DNA from: Chryseobacterium indologenes
GTDB taxonomy: Bacteria; Bacteroidota; Bacteroidia; Flavobacteriales; Weeksellaceae
Length of the DNA stretch: 64,000 nucleotides
NCBI GenBank assembly: GCA_001013295.1
Contig: LAZY01000017.1
Location: forward strand, 1 to 64,000
Direction: 5' to 3'
Below are positions 50,013 through 59,219 of this stretch, piece after piece; position 1 is the stretch's first letter, and every line of letters begins with the position of its first letter. The notes under the pieces were generated by a model. It had not been told where the DNA came from. It did no database searches and saw only the letters and a list, made by a program, of their open reading frames with translations. A program made the position numbers and the translations under genes.

Positions 50013-50145
50013 TCTCCATCATAAAATACGATATAACTCTCTATTATCTATACAATTCCGTATCATCTGTGATTAAAACAAGGAAAATACCCGCTCCCCA
50101 ATCAAACCCTCAAACCCAATCCCTCTTCAGAAGCAAATCTTTTAC

Positions 50146-50153
50146 TACTTTTG
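50146..50153 (+). promoter_or_regulatory. -7 promoter element for the ACC deaminase-like gene
   Basis: TACTTTTG is a full TAnnTTTG match, 35 bases before the ATG at 50189. Confidence 0.45.
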
Positions 50154-50188
50154 CAGCAAATCAACCATGGATAGTCTAAAACACTAAA

Positions 50189-51097
50189 ATGCTATTACAA
50201 CTTCCCACAGAAACTATTCCCATTCAGGAAATCCTGATTCATAAAAATATCAAGCTCTTCCTTAAAAGAGAAGACCTTATCCATCCTCAGATTTCAGGAA
50301 ACAAATACTGGAAGCTGTTTTATAACGTCAACAACTATCTGGGGGAAAATCCGGATAAACCTTATATCATTACTTTCGGAGGGGCATTTTCTAATCATAT
50401 TGCTGCGGTTTCTGCAGTAGGAAGTCTGGCAGGAATTCCTACATTGGGAATTATACGAGGAGAAGAACTGGAACATAAATGGCGTGATAATCCCACCTTG
50501 CTTTTTGCCAAAAGAAACGGAATGAACCTGAAATTTGTCACCCGTGAAGAATACAGACATAAAGAAAAGCTGACCGAATTCCTTCAGCACGAGTTTCCTG
50601 AAGCATTGGTAGTTCCTGAAGGTGGAACCAATGAAGAGGCGGTGGAAGGAGTGAAAATGATGCTCAATGAACAAACAAAAGATTTTGACTATCTTTGCAC
50701 CGCAGTTGGAACTGGAGGAACCATTGCCGGAATTTCAAAATTTTGTGAAGACAATCAGAAGGTTATAGGATTTAAAGTGGTTGACGATGCTTCGCTGGAA
50801 AATAAAATATTTGAATTAACTTTGAAACAGAATTTTGATCTAATAGATTCAAGTTTTGGAGGTTATGGTAAAATAAGTGATGAAAATATCCGTTTTATCA
50901 ATGATTTCAAAGAGAAATATGATATTCCTCTGGAACCGATCTATACAGGAAAAATGATGCAAAAGGTATTGGAACTGATTGAAGAAGATTTTTTTCCTGA
51001 ACACAGCAGGGTTTTGTGCTTTCATACAGGCGGATTGCAGGGAATTGAGGGAGCTAATCTGCTTTTAGAAAAACAGAATAGAAATTTAATTATATAA
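50189..51097 (+). CDS. ACC deaminase / D-cysteine desulfhydrase-family PLP enzyme
   Basis: A 302-residue PLP enzyme (fold type II). The PLP lysine is probably K39 in QISGNKYWKLFYN; TFGGAFSNHIAAVSAVGSLAG binds the substrate carboxylate and CTAVGTGGTIAGISKF binds the cofactor phosphate. The family covers 1-aminocyclopropane-1-carboxylate deaminase and D-cysteine desulfhydrase. Many bacterial members of about 300 residues act on D-cysteine; which activity applies cannot be read from sequence. It is followed by the glucosaminidase gene with 66 bases between. Confidence 0.88.
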   Translation: MLLQLPTETIPIQEILIHKNIKLFLKREDLIHPQISGNKYWKLFYNVNNYLGENPDKPYIITFGGAFSNHIAAVSAVGSLAGIPTLGIIRGEELEHKWRDNPTLLFAKRNGMNLKFVTREEYRHKEKLTEFLQHEFPEALVVPEGGTNEEAVEGVKMMLNEQTKDFDYLCTAVGTGGTIAGISKFCEDNQKVIGFKVVDDASLENKIFELTLKQNFDLIDSSFGGYGKISDENIRFINDFKEKYDIPLEPIYTGKMMQKVLELIEEDFFPEHSRVLCFHTGGLQGIEGANLLLEKQNRNLII

Positions 51098-51163
51098 GTA
51101 AAATTGAAAAACATGAAACACTTAGTGTTCCATCTTTCATTTTAAAACAATAAAAAATATAAG

Positions 51164-52222
51164 ATGAAAAGACTTTTCCTATCCATAAGCCTTTTAGTTT
51201 TATCAAAATTTTCTGCCCAGGCTTGGGCAACCGAAGATCAGTATATTCAGAAATTTGCCAAGTATGCGGTAGAAGAAATGGAAAAATATAAGATTCCGGC
51301 TTCTATTACCCTTGCGCAGGGGCTTCTGGAAACAGGAGGCGGACAGAGCAGACTGGCTCTGGAAGGCAAAAACCACTTCGGAATCAAATGTAAAGAAGAC
51401 TGGACTGGTAAAACAATGAAACATACGGATGATGCACCTAATGAATGCTTCCGTGTATATGAAGACCCGAGACAGTCTTATGAAGACCACTCCATATTTT
51501 TATCCACCAGAAAATATTACGCTAATCTTTTTAATCTGGATATGAAGGATTACAGGGCTTGGGCTTACGGTTTGAAAAAAGCCGGATATGCAACCAACCC
51601 ACGTTATGCTTCCATCCTGATCAGCAAGATTGAAAAATATAAATTATACGAATACGACAATACCAATTCCAATGAAGTATTGTATGCCGTTCTAAAAATG
51701 TATCCGGATCTGAAAGACGACAGAACTTTCATGGCGCAGCTGGAACCCTCAAAAGCAGGAAGAAAAGCTAAAGAACCGGTTACTGTAGAAGTTCCTTACA
51801 AGCAGACTTCTTATGCCCAACAGCAGAAAAGAGTGGAGAGAATTAAAACAAAAGCTGAAATTCTGAATTCCATTCTGATCAAAAGTCATCCGAATGACGG
51901 TCTGAAATATATTGTCATCCCTGAAGATACAGATATAAAATTCATTGCCAATAAATTCAAAGTAAGCGAAAGCAGATTGATGAAATGGAATGAACTGGAA
52001 AGTGAAACATTGAAGAAAAACGATATTGTCTTCCTTGAATCGAAAAACTCTTCAGGAAATACAGCTACTTACAAAGCAATGTCTGGGGAAGATATGCATG
52101 ATATTGCCCAGAAATTCGGGATCAAACTCCATAAATTATATGCTAAAAACAGAATGGATGAAGGACAGCAGCCATCTGCAGGCCAGCTGATTTATCTGAT
52201 TGATAAGAAACCAAGAAACTAA
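51164..52222 (+). CDS. Secreted glucosaminidase with two LysM domains
   Basis: A 352-residue cell-wall hydrolase. The signal peptide ends FSAQ. The glucosaminidase (FlgJ/LytG-like) domain spans about residues 25-165, with the catalytic glutamate E56 in ITLAQGLLETGGGQSRLA, then NHFGIKCKEDWTGKT, FRVYEDPRQSYEDHSIFL and KKAGYATNPRYASILI. Two LysM repeats follow (about residues 240-290 and 303-350) that bind peptidoglycan. It should cleave N-acetylglucosaminyl bonds in the wall, for growth or separation. Confidence 0.92.
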   Translation: MKRLFLSISLLVLSKFSAQAWATEDQYIQKFAKYAVEEMEKYKIPASITLAQGLLETGGGQSRLALEGKNHFGIKCKEDWTGKTMKHTDDAPNECFRVYEDPRQSYEDHSIFLSTRKYYANLFNLDMKDYRAWAYGLKKAGYATNPRYASILISKIEKYKLYEYDNTNSNEVLYAVLKMYPDLKDDRTFMAQLEPSKAGRKAKEPVTVEVPYKQTSYAQQQKRVERIKTKAEILNSILIKSHPNDGLKYIVIPEDTDIKFIANKFKVSESRLMKWNELESETLKKNDIVFLESKNSSGNTATYKAMSGEDMHDIAQKFGIKLHKLYAKNRMDEGQQPSAGQLIYLIDKKPRN

Positions 52223-52297
52223 TTTAATTTTTTGTTGAGAGTTTTATAGTTGACAGTCAAATGCCAACCCGCAACTGTCAGCAACAACCCACTATAT

Positions 52298-53587
52298 ATG
52301 AAGTATCAAAGAAGTTCGGCTTTATTTGATGAAGCCTACAAATACATTCCGGGAGGAGTAAATTCTCCGGTAAGAGCATTCAAATCAGTTGGAGGAGTGC
52401 CTGTTTTTATGAAATCAGCAAAAGGGGCTTACCTTACGGATGCTGATGATAATACGTATATCGATTATATCAATTCATGGGGCCCTGCAATTTTAGGACA
52501 TACTCACCCAGAAGTATTGGAAGAACTGAAAATCCAGGCTGAAAAAGGATTCTCTTTCGGAGCACCTACAGAACTGGAAACTGAAATCGCTAAGTTTATC
52601 GTTGAAAATGTTCCGAATATCGACCAGATCAGAATGGTGTCTTCAGGTACAGAAGCATGTATGAGTGCAATCAGACTTGCAAGAGGATATACAGGAAGAG
52701 ATAAGATTGTAAAATTTGAAGGTTGTTACCATGGGCATTCAGATTCATTCCTGATTAAAGCAGGAAGTGGAGCAGCTACTTTTGGAAATCCAAACTCTCC
52801 GGGAGTAACGGAAGGTACGGCAAAAGATACTTTATTGGCCCGTTATAACGATTTTGAGCAGGTGGAAGATTTATTCCGTCACAATCAGGGAGAGATTGCA
52901 GCTGTGATCATTGAACCGGTTGCAGGAAATATGGGGTGTGTATTGCCTGAAAATGATTTCTTACAAAACCTGAGAAAGATCTGTGATGAAAACGGAACTT
53001 TATTAATTTTTGACGAGGTAATGACAGGTTTCAGATTGGCATTCGGGGGAGCTCAGGAGCTTTTCAATGTGAAAGCTGACCTGGTAACTTACGGAAAAGT
53101 AATCGGTGGCGGACTTCCGGTAGGAGCTTTTGCAGGAAGAAACGAGATTATGGATCACCTGGCACCGAAAGGAGGAGTATATCAGGCCGGAACATTAAGT
53201 GGAAACCCATTGGCAATGAGAGCCGGATTGAAAACCCTTCAGCTGATCAAAAATGATCCGGAGTTCTTCAACAGGCTGAGCAAAACAACAGAAACTTTAG
53301 ATCTGGAGATCGGAAAAATCTTAAATGAAAAAGGAATTGCCCATAAGATCAACAGAAAAGGTTCAATGATGTCTGTGTTCTTCCATACAAACAGAGTTTC
53401 TAACTTTGATGAAGCGCAGGAAGCCAATCATGCATTGTTCAATAACTTCTTCCATCAGATGCTTACAAACGGAGTTTATCTTCCGCCAAGCGGATATGAA
53501 ACGTACTTCATCAGTGATGCGATCAGGGAAAAAGAAATTGATATGACGCTGGAAGCGGTAAGAAAATTTGATTATTCAAATAAATAA
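52298..53587 (+). CDS. hemL: Glutamate-1-semialdehyde 2,1-aminomutase
   Basis: A 429-residue PLP enzyme converting glutamate-1-semialdehyde to 5-aminolevulinate, the C5 route to tetrapyrroles including haem. Start 52298 ([20 protein letters not shown]) aligns with known GSA-AM proteins; an upstream frame adds 16 repeat-derived codons. Signatures: [37 protein letters not shown] (residues 113-134), [23 protein letters not shown] and the PLP lysine K267 in [17 protein letters not shown]. It is cytosolic and ends before a strong terminator. Confidence 0.95.
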   Translation: MKYQRSSALFDEAYKYIPGGVNSPVRAFKSVGGVPVFMKSAKGAYLTDADDNTYIDYINSWGPAILGHTHPEVLEELKIQAEKGFSFGAPTELETEIAKFIVENVPNIDQIRMVSSGTEACMSAIRLARGYTGRDKIVKFEGCYHGHSDSFLIKAGSGAATFGNPNSPGVTEGTAKDTLLARYNDFEQVEDLFRHNQGEIAAVIIEPVAGNMGCVLPENDFLQNLRKICDENGTLLIFDEVMTGFRLAFGGAQELFNVKADLVTYGKVIGGGLPVGAFAGRNEIMDHLAPKGGVYQAGTLSGNPLAMRAGLKTLQLIKNDPEFFNRLSKTTETLDLEIGKILNEKGIAHKINRKGSMMSVFFHTNRVSNFDEAQEANHALFNNFFHQMLTNGVYLPPSGYETYFISDAIREKEIDMTLEAVRKFDYSNK

Positions 53588-53589
53588 AT

Positions 53590-53630
53590 ACAAAGAGACT
53601 GTCTTAAAAGGCAGTCTCTTTGTATTTTAT
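53590..53630 (+). terminator. Terminator of hemL
   Basis: ACAAAGAGACTG (53590-53601) pairs perfectly with CAGTCTCTTTGT (53612-53623), followed by ATTTTAT. The opposite gene ends at 53651, and the A-rich left flank may let it act in both directions. Confidence 0.8.
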
Positions 53631-53650
53631 AGGATTAAAATGATAAACTC

Positions 53651-54004
53651 TTATGCAAAGCCATAGCAGAATAAGCACATCCACCTTCCTTCTTTATTGG
53701 CTGCTTCAGCATCAAAAATATAGAGTCCCTTACTTTCAATAAACTCTCTCTGACTTTGATTGTCTCCTCCGGATATATCCTTAATGTAAATGATGATGCC
53801 ATCCTGATCCTTTCCATACAACGTATTTCCTTTTTCTGTAAGCTCTGCCCGGGTTAATCTGGGCGGTAATAACCCGTCAATCGTTAAAACTTCCTTTTTG
53901 GCAGTTACATCAAGTGTTGCTTTGGGTTGGTCTGTATTGATCCCTATTTGGGCAAATGTAATTACAGAGGCACATAGCGAAATAATGCTAAGTGATTTTT
54001 TCAT
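53651..54004 (-). CDS. Small secreted protein with IGINT-type N-terminus
   Basis: A 117-residue exported protein. The signal peptide (MKKSLSIISLCASVITFAQ) is followed by IGINTDQPKATLDVTAKKEV, the typical start of a large group of Chryseobacterium secreted proteins that usually continue into long beta-rich domains. Then comes a PPRLTRAELTEKGNTLYG segment and YIKDISGGDNQSQREFIE. This copy stops early, after RWMCLFCYGFA, so it may be a short family member or a truncated one. Function is unknown. It converges on hemL. Confidence 0.7.
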   Translation of the reverse strand: MKKSLSIISLCASVITFAQIGINTDQPKATLDVTAKKEVLTIDGLLPPRLTRAELTEKGNTLYGKDQDGIIIYIKDISGGDNQSQREFIESKGLYIFDAEAANKEGRWMCLFCYGFA

Positions 54005-54205
54005 AGATATTTTTTTGCAAATATAAAATTTAATAAAAAGCCGATATAATGAGGATTATTGGCAATATTATACCCAATAAATCAGGTATAAAGAAATAAA
54101 TAAATATTTTTTATTTATGGGTGAAAAGGCTGTAATATTATAATGGTTTTGATGTCAGGATAAAATAAAATATAAATTATACAAATCTTGTAATAAACCA
54201 TACAC

Positions 54206-54234
54206 TTTGTTGAAGCCAGTTCTTTTTAATTTTG
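54206..54234 (+). promoter_or_regulatory. Promoter of the first amidohydrolase gene
   Basis: TTTG (54206-54209) and TAATTTTG (54227-54234) are 17 bases apart; the predicted start lies near 54241, about 11 bases before the chosen ATG. An in-frame codon at 54207 lies within the promoter and is unlikely to be the start. Confidence 0.6.
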
Positions 54235-54251
54235 TCATAAATAGATTGGAA

Positions 54252-55586
54252 ATGAAGACTTCAGAGAATACTATATCCCGTAAGGATTTTATCAGAAATT
54301 CAGCTTTGGCAATGGCGGGATTAACTTTAATACCTAATATTATGACAGCATCACCTCTTTTTGAAGCGAAAGATACTTCAGTAAAAGGAAAACTGAGCCT
54401 TAAAAATGTGCGTCTCGAAACAGGTTTTGAATATGAAGATGGGGAAGTGGCTTCAACCAAAACAGATCTGTTTTATATAGAAATTGAAAACGGAAAGATT
54501 ACAAAGATTGCTCCTAATCAACCGAATGCTAAAGCTGTAGATGCAAAAGGATTTCTGATGCTGCCTGCATTTAAAGATATGCACATTCACCTGGATAAAA
54601 CCTTTTACGGAGATAAGTGGCAGGCTGTAAGAAAAAGAACCGGTGGTATCAAAGGAATGATAGAACTGGAACAGAAAATACTTCCTGAAATGTTGAAAAA
54701 TTCAACATTCAAAGCAGAGAAGATGATTGAATTGCTGCAGTCGAAAGGAACTTCCTATGCCCGAAGCCATGTAAATGTAGAACCCACTTCAAAACTTCAG
54801 TCTCTGAAAAATCTTCAGAAAGCTTTAGAAAATAAAAAGAAAGGTTTCGGAGCAGAACTGGTAGCATTTCCACAGCATGGAGTGTTTTATACAGACTCAG
54901 CACCCTATCTGAAAGAGGCGGCAAAGATGGATATTGATTTTATCGGTGGAGTAGACCCTTTCAATATAGATGGTAATATCGAAAAAGTAGTAGATTTTAC
55001 CGTTCAGCTTGCTTTAGATCACAAAAAAGGAATTGATATTCACTTGCATGAAACGGCAGATTCCGGATTGAAAACAGTGGAATACCTGATTAAAAAAGTA
55101 AATGAAAATCCATCCTTAAAAGGAAAAACCTATTTGAGCCACTGTTTCATATTAGGTAAATTGGAAAGTGCAAAACAGGAAGAACTTGGGGAGAAATTAG
55201 GTGACGCGCAGATTGGTGTTGTCTCTACCATTCCTTTCGGAAAGCTTATCATGCCGATTCCGATACTGTACAAGCATAATGTAACTGTTTTGACAGGAAA
55301 CGACAGTATTGTAGATCACTGGAATACTTTCGGGACCGGAAGTGTACTTCAGAAAGCCAATCTGATGGCGCAGCTCTATGGATACTCTACGGAGTTTCAG
55401 TTATCAAGAAGCTTGAAGCTGGCTACAGGAAATATCCTTCCATTGGATGATAAAGGTGCTCAGCAATGGCCGAAGAAGGGAGATCAGGCAGATTTTGTAC
55501 TGATTGGTGCGAGCTGTTCTGCAGAAGCGGTATCAAGAATTTCAGAGGTGAAATCTTTGGTACATCAGGGGAATGTAGTTTTTTAA
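54252..55586 (+). CDS. Exported amidohydrolase, cytosine-deaminase-like (copy 1)
   Basis: A 444-residue metal-dependent hydrolase of the amidohydrolase superfamily. Start 54252 gives a Tat-like signal (SRKDFIRNSALAMAGL, with K in place of the second arginine) that is absent from the paralogue at 57500. Metal ligands are visible: the HxH of KDMHIHLDKTFYG, the histidines of GIDIHLHETADSG and YLSHCF, and the aspartate of LTGNDSIVDHWNTFGTG. The overall pattern is that of cytosine deaminase-type (CodA-like) enzymes. The substrate, a cyclic amide or amidine, is not known. Export would place it in the periplasm. Confidence 0.85.
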   Translation: MKTSENTISRKDFIRNSALAMAGLTLIPNIMTASPLFEAKDTSVKGKLSLKNVRLETGFEYEDGEVASTKTDLFYIEIENGKITKIAPNQPNAKAVDAKGFLMLPAFKDMHIHLDKTFYGDKWQAVRKRTGGIKGMIELEQKILPEMLKNSTFKAEKMIELLQSKGTSYARSHVNVEPTSKLQSLKNLQKALENKKKGFGAELVAFPQHGVFYTDSAPYLKEAAKMDIDFIGGVDPFNIDGNIEKVVDFTVQLALDHKKGIDIHLHETADSGLKTVEYLIKKVNENPSLKGKTYLSHCFILGKLESAKQEELGEKLGDAQIGVVSTIPFGKLIMPIPILYKHNVTVLTGNDSIVDHWNTFGTGSVLQKANLMAQLYGYSTEFQLSRSLKLATGNILPLDDKGAQQWPKKGDQADFVLIGASCSAEAVSRISEVKSLVHQGNVVF

Positions 55587-55603
55587 TTTTAAAATGAAAA
55601 CCA

Positions 55604-56272
55604 ATGAAAATATTAGTATTTCTTTTGGCATTTGGAAGCTTGAGTGCCTGTGAAGAAAAACCGATTGATTTTCCAAAACAAGAGATGATGCAGGATACCC
55701 ATATCATAAATCTGGCCAAGAAAAATGACATCGCAGCTGTAAAATCAGCATTGGATAGTGGTGTGAATGTTAATACTCAGGATAAAAGAGGGCGTTCACT
55801 ATTGCTTTTGGCCACGATAGACAAACAGCCGGAAATGGCAAAATTACTTGTTTCCTACAAAGCGGATGTTAATCTTCAGGATGATCAGCAGGACAGTCCG
55901 TTTTTATACGCAGGAGCGAGTGGACAGACAGAACTGGTTAGGCTGTTTATGGAAAATGGTGCCCGGTTCGATATATTCAACAGGTATAATGGGACCGCTT
56001 TGATTCCTGCTTGTGAACGGGGACATCTGGAAACGGTAAAAGTTTTGGTAAAAACGAAAGGTTTCCCGATCAATCATGTGAACAGATTAGGCTGGACAGC
56101 GTTAATGGAAGCCGTGATTCTCGGAAACGGAACGAAGAAATATCAGGAGATCGTTCAGATCTTAAAAGACAATGATGCAGACCTCAGTATTCCTGATCAT
56201 GCAGGGAAAACGCCTCTGCAACATGCGGAGTCATTAGGATTTGAAGAAATTGTCAGAATATTGAAATCATAG
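55604..56272 (+). CDS. Ankyrin-repeat lipoprotein
   Basis: A 222-residue lipoprotein (lipobox LSAC in MKILVFLLAFGSLSAC). The mature part is about five ankyrin repeats: IINLAKKNDIAAVKSALDSG, NTQDKRGRSLLLLATIDKQP, NLQDDQQDSPFLYAGASGQT, FNRYNGTALIPACERGHLET and HVNRLGWTALMEAV, ending LSIPDHAGKTPLQHAESLGF. Such proteins act as binding scaffolds in the periplasm. It lies 17 bases downstream of the first amidohydrolase and is probably co-transcribed with it, so it may bind that enzyme or its product. It is followed by a terminator. Confidence 0.87.
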   Translation: MKILVFLLAFGSLSACEEKPIDFPKQEMMQDTHIINLAKKNDIAAVKSALDSGVNVNTQDKRGRSLLLLATIDKQPEMAKLLVSYKADVNLQDDQQDSPFLYAGASGQTELVRLFMENGARFDIFNRYNGTALIPACERGHLETVKVLVKTKGFPINHVNRLGWTALMEAVILGNGTKKYQEIVQILKDNDADLSIPDHAGKTPLQHAESLGFEEIVRILKS

Positions 56273-56481
56273 ACATTCTTATGCTGTTGAAGGTTGGGAA
56301 CGCAAAGGAGGGAAACGATATACTGTTTTTAAAATGAAGAAAGTTGAAAGGTTTTTAGCAAATAGAGTGGCGATATAAAATCAGTAGTATTCAATTGTAT
56401 TGAAGAAAAATCTTTGCGTTCATCCAACCTGTTATAGAGCAGAATATATAAACTTTGAGATATAATTTAGTTAGTGTTTTT

Positions 56482-56530
56482 TAGCCACAAAGGATGTATT
56501 TTTCTCTTTTGTGGCTATTTTAATTTTTTC
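56482..56530 (+). terminator. Terminator after the ankyrin gene
   Basis: TAGCCACAAA (56482-56491) pairs perfectly with TTTGTGGCTA (56508-56517) across a 16-base loop, followed by TTTTAATTTTTTC. It covers a GTG at 56511 that opens the downstream frame, so that codon is not the AraC gene start. The 200 bases before the hairpin contain no gene. Confidence 0.7.
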
Positions 56531-56570
56531 TCTCATTAATTTTTTTAATTTTAAGAGAAATTCAGGTAGC

Positions 56571-57416
56571 GTGAGTTATCATACAGATCATTTTCCTATT
56601 TTAGGAATTCAGGAGTTTAGTGAAAATCAGCTGAAAGGCTGCAATTTGCTGTTTAATGAACTTTACGGGGCACGCTCTATTGATGATCCCCATAAACACG
56701 ATTTTTTTATCATCAATCTTTTTGAGCACGGGGTAGGCTCACATACCATAGATTTTACAGAATATCAGGTCAGAGATCATCAGATTCACCTTGTTTTCCC
56801 GGATCAGGTACATCAATGGGTGATTGAAAAGGAAACAGTGGGGTACCAACTGATGATCAGCAGAGATTGGTTTGAAAGCTTTCTGCCATCATTAAGATTT
56901 TCCGCTTCTTATTATCAGAATCATCCGGTTATTAATCTTTCAGAAGAAGTTTTTCAAACATTTCTGTATGAATTTCAGGCGATCCAGAAAGAATTGAGTG
57001 GGGAAAAAGTTTTTTGGGAACTGATCCAGAAACGAAGCGAACTGATCGGTTTGCTGGTGAGTAAAACTGTGGAAGGTGCTTTTAAAGATTTTGAAATCTA
57101 CAATTCCAATCCCATCATTTCAAAGTTTTTACATCTGATCGATGAACATTTTAGAACAGAAAGATCCGTTTCCTTTTATGCAGATAAACTGAATATTTCT
57201 GCCAATTATCTGAATATTGTCTGCAAAAAGAACCTCAATGCTTCAGCTTCATCCCTTATTCAGGACCGTATTTTACTGGAAGCAAAACGCCTTTTAAAAG
57301 TTTCCGAAATGTCAGTGAAAGATATTGTATATGACCTGGGCTTTTATGATCATGCCAGCTTTTCAAAATTCTTTAAGGCACAGACCGGAATGACTCCGTC
57401 ACAATTCAAAGAATAA
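56571..57416 (+). CDS. AraC-family transcriptional regulator
   Basis: A 281-residue regulator. The frame opens at a GTG within a terminator hairpin (56511); the next plausible start is the GTG at 56571 (SYHTDHFPILGIQEF follows), which matches the usual N-terminus of this group. An N-terminal cupin (about residues 25-100: HKHDFFIINLFEHGVGSHTI, HLVFPDQVHQW) senses a small molecule. The C-terminal AraC double helix-turn-helix (about 185-280) contains VSFYADKLNISANYLNIVC and VKDIVYDLGFYDHASFSKFF. It lies between two paralogous amidohydrolase genes, which are its likely targets. Confidence 0.85.
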   Translation: MSYHTDHFPILGIQEFSENQLKGCNLLFNELYGARSIDDPHKHDFFIINLFEHGVGSHTIDFTEYQVRDHQIHLVFPDQVHQWVIEKETVGYQLMISRDWFESFLPSLRFSASYYQNHPVINLSEEVFQTFLYEFQAIQKELSGEKVFWELIQKRSELIGLLVSKTVEGAFKDFEIYNSNPIISKFLHLIDEHFRTERSVSFYADKLNISANYLNIVCKKNLNASASSLIQDRILLEAKRLLKVSEMSVKDIVYDLGFYDHASFSKFFKAQTGMTPSQFKE

Positions 57417-57471
57417 TAATCTGTACAAAACAAGACATAATTGATACACCGGTTTTGATCAAAAGCCAGTG

Positions 57472-57479
57472 TAATTTTG
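57472..57479 (+). promoter_or_regulatory. -7 promoter element for the second amidohydrolase gene
   Basis: TAATTTTG, identical to the -7 element of the first amidohydrolase gene, 20 bases before the ATG at 57500. A TTTG at 57454-57457 is 14 bases upstream, closer than usual, as might be expected for a regulator-dependent promoter. Confidence 0.5.
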
Positions 57480-57499
57480 TCGTGTTAAAATATTAAATC

Positions 57500-58738
57500 A
57501 TGCAATTTCCCTATCAATTAACTGCAAAAGGAAAATATTCCCTGAAAAATGTACGCCTTGAAACAGGTTTTGAATATGAAAATGAAGAGGTAACCGGAAC
57601 AAAAACAGATCTTTTCAGTATTGAAATTGAAGACGGAAAGATCAAAACGGTAAAAGCCAATGATGCGGCTTCCAATGCCATCGATGCCAAAGGCTACCTG
57701 ATGCTTCCTGCCTTCAGAGATATGCACATCCATCTGGATAAAACATTATACGGACTTCCCTGGCAGGCCCTTTCGCCCAAAAGAAGAACAGTAAAAGATA
57801 TGATTGCCTATGAGCAGCAGATTATTCCTGAACTTTTAAAAACTTCGGTAGAAAGAGCAGAGCAGCTGATCAGTCTGCAACAGCATTACGGAACTCATTT
57901 TTCGAGAACCCATTTCAATCTTGATCCTACTTCAGGATTAAAGTCGCTTGAACATCTGGAACAGGCTCTTGACCATAAAAAAGATTCCTTTAAAGTAGAA
58001 ACGGTTGCCTTTCCGCAACATGGAGTATATTATACAGAAACCGCTCCTCTAATGAAGGAAGCAGCAAAGCTGAAAAGCGTAAGTTTTATTGGCGGGCTGG
58101 ATCCCCTAAGTATTGACGGAAGTATTGAAAAAGTCATGGATTTTACGGTGCAGCTTGCCCTGGATCATCATAAAGGGATTGATATTCACCTGCATGAAGT
58201 GGGAGAGTCTGGAATGAAAACAATCAATTATCTGATTGATAAAGCCATTGAAAATCCACAGCTTCAGGGGAAAACATTTATAAGCCATGCCTTTGCCCTG
58301 GCTCACCTGAACCCGAAAGAAGCAGAACAGATCGCAGAAAGACTGGCTACAGGAAAAGTGGGAATAGCCTCTTCGGTCCCTTTTGGAAAAACAGTAATGC
58401 CAATCCCAACCTTAAAGAAATATGGAGTCAACGTACTGATAGGAAATGATAATGTGCAGGATTACTGGAGTACTTTCGGATCAGGAAATATGCTGCAGAA
58501 GGCCAATCTGATCGCTGAACTGTATGGCTATGCTACAGAGTATGCATTATCAAGAGCATTACAATTTGCCACTCAAAGCACCTTACCATTGGATGAAAAA
58601 GGAAAACAGCAGTGGCCTAAAGCAGGTGACGAAGCTGCCATCGTGCTTACAGACGCTTCATGTTCTGCAGAAGCCGTTTCCAGAATATCTAAAATAGAAG
58701 CTCTGATGCATGACGGGAATCTGTTCTGGAGAAATTAA
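57500..58738 (+). CDS. Amidohydrolase, cytosine-deaminase-like (copy 2, cytosolic)
   Basis: A 412-residue paralogue of the 54252 product with the same active-site landmarks: RDMHIHLDKTLYG, PQHGVYYTETAPL, GIDIHLHEVGESG, FISHAFALAHL and LIGNDNVQDYWSTFGSG. It begins directly at the catalytic fold (QFPYQLTAKGKYSLKNVRLE) without the signal found in copy 1, so it should be cytosolic. One exported and one internal version of the same enzyme suggest that a substrate is handled on both sides of the inner membrane. It follows the AraC gene by 83 bases with its own promoter. Confidence 0.87.
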   Translation: MQFPYQLTAKGKYSLKNVRLETGFEYENEEVTGTKTDLFSIEIEDGKIKTVKANDAASNAIDAKGYLMLPAFRDMHIHLDKTLYGLPWQALSPKRRTVKDMIAYEQQIIPELLKTSVERAEQLISLQQHYGTHFSRTHFNLDPTSGLKSLEHLEQALDHKKDSFKVETVAFPQHGVYYTETAPLMKEAAKLKSVSFIGGLDPLSIDGSIEKVMDFTVQLALDHHKGIDIHLHEVGESGMKTINYLIDKAIENPQLQGKTFISHAFALAHLNPKEAEQIAERLATGKVGIASSVPFGKTVMPIPTLKKYGVNVLIGNDNVQDYWSTFGSGNMLQKANLIAELYGYATEYALSRALQFATQSTLPLDEKGKQQWPKAGDEAAIVLTDASCSAEAVSRISKIEALMHDGNLFWRN

Positions 58739-58779
58739 ATTGAAAGTATATATTTTTTATACACTTGTTTTTTGTAACT

Positions 58780-58810
58780 GCCATCGGTTTTCCGGTGGCT
58801 TTTTCTGTTT
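58780..58810 (+). terminator. Terminator of the second amidohydrolase gene
   Basis: GCCATCGG pairs with CCGGTGGC (one G-U pair) around TTTT, followed by TTTTTCTGTTT. Confidence 0.75.
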
Positions 58811-58815
58811 GTTGA

Positions 58816-58852
58816 AACACAAATTTCACTAATGCTTTCACGAATGACACTA
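58816..58852. repeat. Interspersed ACACAAAT...CACTAATG-type element, copy 3
   Basis: AACACAAATTTCACTAATGC then TTTCACGAATGACACTA, about 95 bases before double-hairpin copy F. Confidence 0.65.
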
Positions 58853-58947
58853 TTATTGGGGTAAAGTAGTTCTGCAAGTAAAGGAAAAGAACGTTTTGTA
58901 TTATTAAACCACCATATATTCTATTCTTTTTTATGATCAATTTTCAT

Positions 58948-59018
58948 TATCAATAGGGGTGGGCTTTAGCCCACCTTAATAAATAAGCCGTCTTCCATTG
59001 GCTTTAGCCGAAACCTAA
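58948..59018. repeat. Double-hairpin interspersed repeat, copy F
   Basis: TATCAATAGGGGTGGGCTTT then AGCCCACC, and after about 25 bases ATTGGCTTTAGCCGAAACCT. The remainder of 58853-59147 contains no gene. Confidence 0.85.
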
Positions 59019-59147
59019 AAATGGTAAGATAAACAAGATAATACAATCTGCATTTTTATAACCGAAAAAAGATCTTACCTAATTCATATTAACATCCATT
59101 CACATTGAAAATCCCGCAACTCCGTAAAAATCTCATTACTATATAAA

Positions 59148-59180
59148 AAAAGCCTTCGGAAAATATCTCCGAAGGCTTTT
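59148..59180 (-). terminator. Terminator of the beta-helix lipoprotein gene
   Basis: AAAAGCCTTCGGA (59148-59160) pairs perfectly with TCCGAAGGCTTTT (59168-59180). On the minus strand it is followed by TTTTATAT, about 40 bases after the stop at 59220. Confidence 0.85.
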
Positions 59181-59219
59181 GATTTGAAATGAAATCTAAC
59201 TACTATATTTATATAAATC

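Noticed and set aside
53635..53817. 60-codon minus-strand frame near hemL
   Set aside because: Alternative frame of the IGINT-type secreted protein gene; I considered a frameshifted C-terminus of that gene but saw no clear family continuation.
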